Below are positions 33,968-37,335 of a stretch of DNA of 37,335 nucleotides, piece after piece. Numbering within the stretch: the first letter of the stretch is position 1; each line of letters starts with the position of its first letter. The notes below the pieces were generated by a model. The model worked only from the letters and a program-made list of their open reading frames with translations. It was not told the DNA's origin and did no database searches. The DNA comes from Marinobacter sp. (GTDB lineage: Bacteria; Pseudomonadota; Gammaproteobacteria; Pseudomonadales; Oleiphilaceae): NCBI GenBank assembly GCA_022014155.1, contig JAKLLS010000021.1, positions 1-37,335 of the forward strand, read 5' to 3'. The position numbers and the translations under genes were made by a program.

Positions 33968-36235
33968 GTGGAAAAAACTGAATCAGCGACAAACGTAATG
34001 GTCAAAGGGCTTCTGCACCCCGCTTTTCCAGTACTGATTCTCATCGTCTTTCTCGGCATTGCTTCCGTTCTGAAGTACGGCATCGACAGGCAGGACAAGC
34101 ACCAGCTTGAAAGCAGCCTGGCCAGCGAAACCCAAGCCATGGCCGCCAACCTGGAACGGGAATTCCTGGTCCATGTACAAGCGATTCGCCGTATGGCAAA
34201 GCGCCTTGAGTCCAACCCGGACATAACGAAGGAGCTGTGGCGCCAGGACGCCAGAAACTACCTGGACGACTTCGGGGTCTATCAGGCCCTGGAATGGATT
34301 GACCGGCAGTTCGTGATTCGCTGGCTGGAACCCCTGTCCGGCAACGAAGAAGTGGTTGGCTACAATGTGGCATTTTCCACTGAGCGTCGAGCAGCACTGG
34401 AAACGGCGCAAGCCAATGGCACCATTGACATTTCCGGCGTGGTCGATCTTCGACAGGGAGGCAGGGGCCTGGTTATCTATGTGCCGGTCTACTCCGGTGA
34501 TGAAAACAGCGGGTTTGTTGCCGGTGTCTTCCGGATGGAGACCCTGGCTCGTCAATTACTGACCAGCAGGGTTCTGGACGCGTTCCATATCCGCATTTCC
34601 GAAGGTGATGCGCTTGCCTACGAACTCAACGCCAACGGTGAGTTCGCCACCCGATACTCCCAAACCGTCGACGTCGATCTCCCGACATTGGATTGGTCGC
34701 TGACCGTTACCCCATCAATCGCCTGGATCAGCAGCCGGAAAAGCATCTGGCCCTGGACCACGTTCATCTCCATCCTGTTCATGGGCATCCTGACCAGCCT
34801 GACCACCCTGCTGGTCCAGACCCTGCTCAAGCGTAATCGCGCCCTGCTGAAAACCCGCAAGGAGCTGGAGTTTGAAATAGACCAACGCAAAGCCGTGCAA
34901 CAGGATCTGGTCCGTCTGGAGTCGACGGATGCCCTGACCGGCCTCGCAAACCGTCGTTTCTTCATGGAAGACCTCAGCCACACCCTCAGCATCGCCGATC
35001 GGCAAATGCGCCAGGTCGCCCTGGTGATGATGGATCTCGACCGATTCCAGATGCTCAACGACACTCTTGGCCACCAGTTCGGGGACGAGCTGCTGATCAA
35101 GGTATCCGAGCGCCTGAACAGCCTGAGTAGTGAAAAGATCCTGGTGGCCTACTCTGGCGGAGACGAGTTCATGATCTGCCAGCAGCATGTGGACAGCCTG
35201 GACGACGTCATTCACCTGCTTGGCCAGATCAAACAATGTTTCGCAGAACCTTTCGAGGTCCAGAATCAGGCCCACTGCGTCACCGCAACCATGGGTATTG
35301 CAGTCTACCCACAAAGTGGTCTGGATACCGATACTCTGCTCCGTAACGCCGACATCGCCCTGTACCGGGCCAAGGAGCAGGGACGCAACACCTACCAGTT
35401 CTATACCGAAGGCATGCAGGAGCGGGAAGTCATGCGCCTGGAACTGGACAAGGACCTCAGCCAGGCCCTGGCCAATGACGAATTTGTCCTTCACTTTCAG
35501 CCACAAGTCGACCTGGAGAGCGCCGAGATCGGCAGCGCGGAAGCCCTGATACGATGGCAACATCCGCGTCGGGGACTGCTGCCCCCGATTGAATTTATCC
35601 CGTTGGCGGAAGAGAGCGGTCGCATCACCGAGATCGGACGCTGGGTCGTGATGGCCGCCTGTCAACAGCTTGCCCGTTGGCGCGGCACTGCCTTCGAACA
35701 CCTCAGGATTGCAGTCAATCTCTCCGGACGTGAGCTGGATGATGAGGGCCTGGTGGACCATATTCAGGAGGCGCTGGAGACCCACAACGTGCCGCCGCAC
35801 CAGCTGGAAGTGGAGCTGACCGAGGAAATCTTTATCCAGAACATTGAACACAACCTCAATCAGCTATCCAGGTTACACAAACTCGGTGTGCACCTTGCCA
35901 TCGATGATTTCGGGGTGGGCTACTCATCGCTGGGCTATCTACGGGACTTCCCGGTCGATTTGCTGAAAATCGACCGTTCGTTCATTACCGAAGTCACCGA
36001 ACGCCACGACGACGCGGTGATCACCCGCGCAGTCATCAATCTGGCCCACAACCTTGGCATCCGGGTTGTCGCGGAAGGTGTTGAGACCATGGAGCAGCTG
36101 GCGTTCCTGAAGGATCACCAGTGTGACCTGGCCCAGGGTTACCTGATCAGCCGGCCCGTTCCCGCTGCCACACTGGAAAAAGCCCTGAGCGAAGGTACTA
36201 TGGTTACCGGCATTCCGGCGGATACCCGCATCTAG
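33968..36235 (+). CDS. CHASE-GGDEF-EAL membrane protein (c-di-GMP turnover)
   Basis: A 755-residue protein. TM1 is at about residues 18-36. A periplasmic CHASE domain spans about 60-230 (NVAFSTERRAALETAQ, DLRQGGRGLVIYVPVY). TM2 is at about 262-286, followed by a coiled coil. The GGDEF domain has SGGDEF at 396-401 and the EAL domain EALIRW at 525-530. EAL residues look intact, including ELTEE, DDFGVGYSSL, KIDRSF and EGVE, and the GGDEF site is intact too, so either activity is possible. The GTG at 33968 is chosen for GGAG about 6 bases upstream. It follows the HD-GYP gene by 64 bases and may be regulated with it. Confidence 0.93.
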   Translation: MEKTESATNVMVKGLLHPAFPVLILIVFLGIASVLKYGIDRQDKHQLESSLASETQAMAANLEREFLVHVQAIRRMAKRLESNPDITKELWRQDARNYLDDFGVYQALEWIDRQFVIRWLEPLSGNEEVVGYNVAFSTERRAALETAQANGTIDISGVVDLRQGGRGLVIYVPVYSGDENSGFVAGVFRMETLARQLLTSRVLDAFHIRISEGDALAYELNANGEFATRYSQTVDVDLPTLDWSLTVTPSIAWISSRKSIWPWTTFISILFMGILTSLTTLLVQTLLKRNRALLKTRKELEFEIDQRKAVQQDLVRLESTDALTGLANRRFFMEDLSHTLSIADRQMRQVALVMMDLDRFQMLNDTLGHQFGDELLIKVSERLNSLSSEKILVAYSGGDEFMICQQHVDSLDDVIHLLGQIKQCFAEPFEVQNQAHCVTATMGIAVYPQSGLDTDTLLRNADIALYRAKEQGRNTYQFYTEGMQEREVMRLELDKDLSQALANDEFVLHFQPQVDLESAEIGSAEALIRWQHPRRGLLPPIEFIPLAEESGRITEIGRWVVMAACQQLARWRGTAFEHLRIAVNLSGRELDDEGLVDHIQEALETHNVPPHQLEVELTEEIFIQNIEHNLNQLSRLHKLGVHLAIDDFGVGYSSLGYLRDFPVDLLKIDRSFITEVTERHDDAVITRAVINLAHNLGIRVVAEGVETMEQLAFLKDHQCDLAQGYLISRPVPAATLEKALSEGTMVTGIPADTRI

Positions 36236-36287
36236 CCGACCTCGTTTAATCGTTGTTTTCGGACCATTCCCTGCAAGGTAAGACTCC

Positions 36288-36602
36288 ATGACAAGCCGCT
36301 ACCTGACGACTGAACAAAACCGGAAAATCCGCCAGTGGGAGCGCTGGAACCGGAATTATTTTATTTTTGCCTTCGTGGCGCTGACGATTATTCTGGTGTT
36401 CAGCAGTCAGCTGGGCTTGTCCAGTGGTGAGAGCTGGGGGCCACTCGGGGGTCTGATTGCGGTTCTGATCACGCCGATTATTGTGCTTCAGCTGCGGCTG
36501 GCGTGCCCCGCCTGTGGTCACAAGATCGGCTGGCAGGCAAAGCTGATGGCGCCGGACCAGTGCAAGGCCTGCGGTACATTCCTTCGCTCCAAGAGCCAGT
36601 AA
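36288..36602 (+). CDS. Small two-TM protein with C-terminal zinc ribbon
   Basis: A 104-residue hypothetical protein. It has two hydrophobic helices (about 24-40 and 53-70) and a cytoplasmic tail with C73/C76 (CPAC) and C92/C95 (CKAC), forming a four-cysteine zinc-ribbon-like knuckle. The family is unknown to me. The intact start and stop, membrane layout and spaced cysteines support a real gene. It is 52 bases after the GGDEF-EAL gene and just before a MerR-type promoter. No function is proposed. Confidence 0.7.
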   Translation: MTSRYLTTEQNRKIRQWERWNRNYFIFAFVALTIILVFSSQLGLSSGESWGPLGGLIAVLITPIIVLQLRLACPACGHKIGWQAKLMAPDQCKACGTFLRSKSQ

Positions 36603-36624
36603 TCTTCTCTTCTTTAAAAAACCT

Positions 36625-36656
36625 TTGACCTGTGAGTTACTCATAGGTTTTAGGCT
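36625..36656 (+). promoter_or_regulatory. MerR-type promoter with 20-base spacer and dyad operator
   Basis: The -35 element TTGACC (36625-36630) and -10 element TAGGCT (36651-36656) are separated by 20 bases, the over-long spacing typical of MerR-activated promoters. A near-perfect dyad at 36628-36648 has arms ACCTGTGAGT and ACTCATAGGT around one T, with one mismatch. It fills the spacer as MerR-family operators do. The downstream gene is a MerR regulator, so autoregulation, or activation of the regulator plus its partner, is likely. The expected start of transcription is about 36663, giving a leader near 190 bases. Confidence 0.8.
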
Positions 36657-36684
36657 ATCCTTGAATCAGGTTTCGGTGATTGCC

Positions 36685-36794
36685 GTGTTGAGGCAGGCGC
36701 GACTCCCGAAAACCGCTGTTAATACGTCCCTGTACGCTTGCTCTCCGCCATCCATGGCTCCGAGCATTTTCGGGAGTCGCGCCTGCCTCAACAC
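36685..36794. repeat. Long perfect palindrome, element 3 (in the merR leader)
   Basis: The 28-base arms at 36685-36712 and 36767-36794 are perfect reverse complements (left arm starts GTGTTGAGGCAGGC and ends CTCCCGAAAA). The 54-base centre (36713-36766) contains CCATCCATGG and AATACGTCCCTGTACGC. From memory, a core like this (CCATGGATGGC... GTACAGGGACGT) recurs in intergenic regions of marine gammaproteobacteria with different flanking arms; this is not verified here. It lies between the MerR-type promoter and the merR ATG. Confidence 0.85.
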
Positions 36795-36855
36795 TCCGCT
36801 TACTTCAGTGATGGATTCCTTTGACCATTACTTATTTCGGGGTGAGGAACAGGAT

Positions 36856-37308
36856 ATGAAAGTCAAAGACATTGCAGAAGCCGCCGGCGTGAATCCAGAT
36901 ACCGTGCGGTTCTATACCCGGGAAAATCTGTTGAAGCCGACCCGCAATCCGGACAACAACTACCAGCAATTCGATGCCGAGGACCTTCGGCGCTTGCGGT
37001 TCGCCCGCAAAGCCCGGCAGTTGGGGTTCTCACTGCCGGAGATCCGGCAGATTCTGGAGCAGGCGGATGATCATAATTCTCCGTGTCCGATGGTGCGGGA
37101 TGTCTTTCAGCAGCGGCTGGCGGAGGTGGAACGGGAAATTCGTGAGCTGCAGGAGCTGCGCCAGCGGATGACGTCGGCGATGGCGGCCTGGCAGGACATG
37201 CCGGATGGTACGCCGGATGGCCACACCATTTGCCGGTTGATCGAACACTGGGAAGACCCGATGCCCCTCACCGGGCAGATAATCAGAGTGAGGAGCACTA
37301 GCGAATGA
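36856..37308 (+). CDS. MerR-family transcriptional regulator (metal-sensor type)
   Basis: A 150-residue MerR regulator. The N-terminal winged helix (MKVKDIAEAAGVNPDTVRFY) and LGFSLPEIRQILE are canonical, and a long dimerisation helix spans about 80-110. Cysteines C77 (SPCPMV) and C126 (HTICRLIEHW) lie where ZntR/CueR/CadR-like sensors hold metal ligands, so a metal or thiol-reactive inducer is likely. ATG 36856 has GAGGAACAGG upstream; the frame is open further upstream but is not homologous. Its stop overlaps the next gene by 4 bases (ATGA), so it is co-transcribed with its probable target. Confidence 0.88.
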   Translation: MKVKDIAEAAGVNPDTVRFYTRENLLKPTRNPDNNYQQFDAEDLRRLRFARKARQLGFSLPEIRQILEQADDHNSPCPMVRDVFQQRLAEVEREIRELQELRQRMTSAMAAWQDMPDGTPDGHTICRLIEHWEDPMPLTGQIIRVRSTSE

Positions 37309-37335
37309 TTGACGCACCTGTACTACAAACCACTC
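37305..37335 (+). CDS. Start of downstream gene, cut by the window edge
   Basis: An ATG at 37305 overlaps the merR stop (ATGA) and reads MIDAPVLQTT to the window end. AGGAG lies about 10 bases upstream. The overlap and the MerR context suggest a metal-handling partner such as a P-type ATPase or other exporter, but ten residues do not allow identification. Confidence 0.5.
   Translation, partial: MIDAPVLQTT

Overview
The window looks like chromosomal DNA of a marine gammaproteobacterium, most likely Marinobacter or a close relative. I infer this from the protein sequences, the moderately high GC content, and gene order matching the Pseudomonas aeruginosa gshB-tonB3-yqgE-ruvX / pilGHIJK-chpABC locus. 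Nothing was searched, so the genus is an inference. Coding density is high and no gene-free stretch exceeds 300 bases; the longest are 2631-2924 (294 bases, divergent promoter region) and 36603-36855 (253 bases, MerR-type promoter plus a palindromic element). I saw no tRNA, rRNA, CRISPR array or transposase gene.

Layout. (1) 1-2630, minus strand: gshB, tonB, yqgE and a partial ruvX, tightly overlapping. (2) 2925-16287, plus strand: a complete Pil-Chp chemosensory operon for type IV pilus motility and surface sensing (pilG, pilH, pilI, pilJ, pilK, a 2460-residue chpA, chpB, chpC). (3) 16288-18486: a REP-like hairpin, then zur-znuC-znuB for zinc uptake, without znuA. (4) 18588-19855: a membrane PAS protein with no output domain, and a convergent CDGSH iron-sulfur protein. 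(5) 19938-24238: an arsenic island. It holds a 16-base operator-like dyad, a fused ArsC-ArsR protein, the arsenite exporter Acr3, and the GAPDH/ArsJ pair that exports arsenate as 1-arseno-3-phosphoglycerate. The GAPDH-arsJ pair is bracketed by two long perfect palindromes that share an identical 20-base core in opposite orientation. (6) 24289-27544: patatin-like lipase, membrane diguanylate cyclase, and an Asp-nucleophile alpha/beta hydrolase. (7) 27743-31889: folE and folM (plus strand) meeting a minus-strand operon of MBL-fold hydrolase, beta-helix/channel-like membrane protein and HPPK-like folK. folK and folM overlap antisense by 162 bases. (8) 32057-36235: CoA-binding protein, HD-GYP phosphodiesterase and a CHASE-GGDEF-EAL protein. 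(9) 36288-37335: a small membrane zinc-ribbon protein, then a MerR-family regulator with a textbook 20-base-spacer promoter and the start of a downstream gene.

How the parts work together. The Chp system and the three c-di-GMP proteins point to surface sensing and a motile/sessile switch. The zur-znuCB, ars and merR loci are metal or metalloid homeostasis modules. folE, folM and the folK-like gene suggest pterin (tetrahydromonapterin or folate) synthesis.

The least explained structure is the set of three long perfect inverted repeats at 21806-21873, 24162-24238 and 36685-36794. Each has 23-28 bp arms around a non-arm centre. The first two share a core but not their arms.
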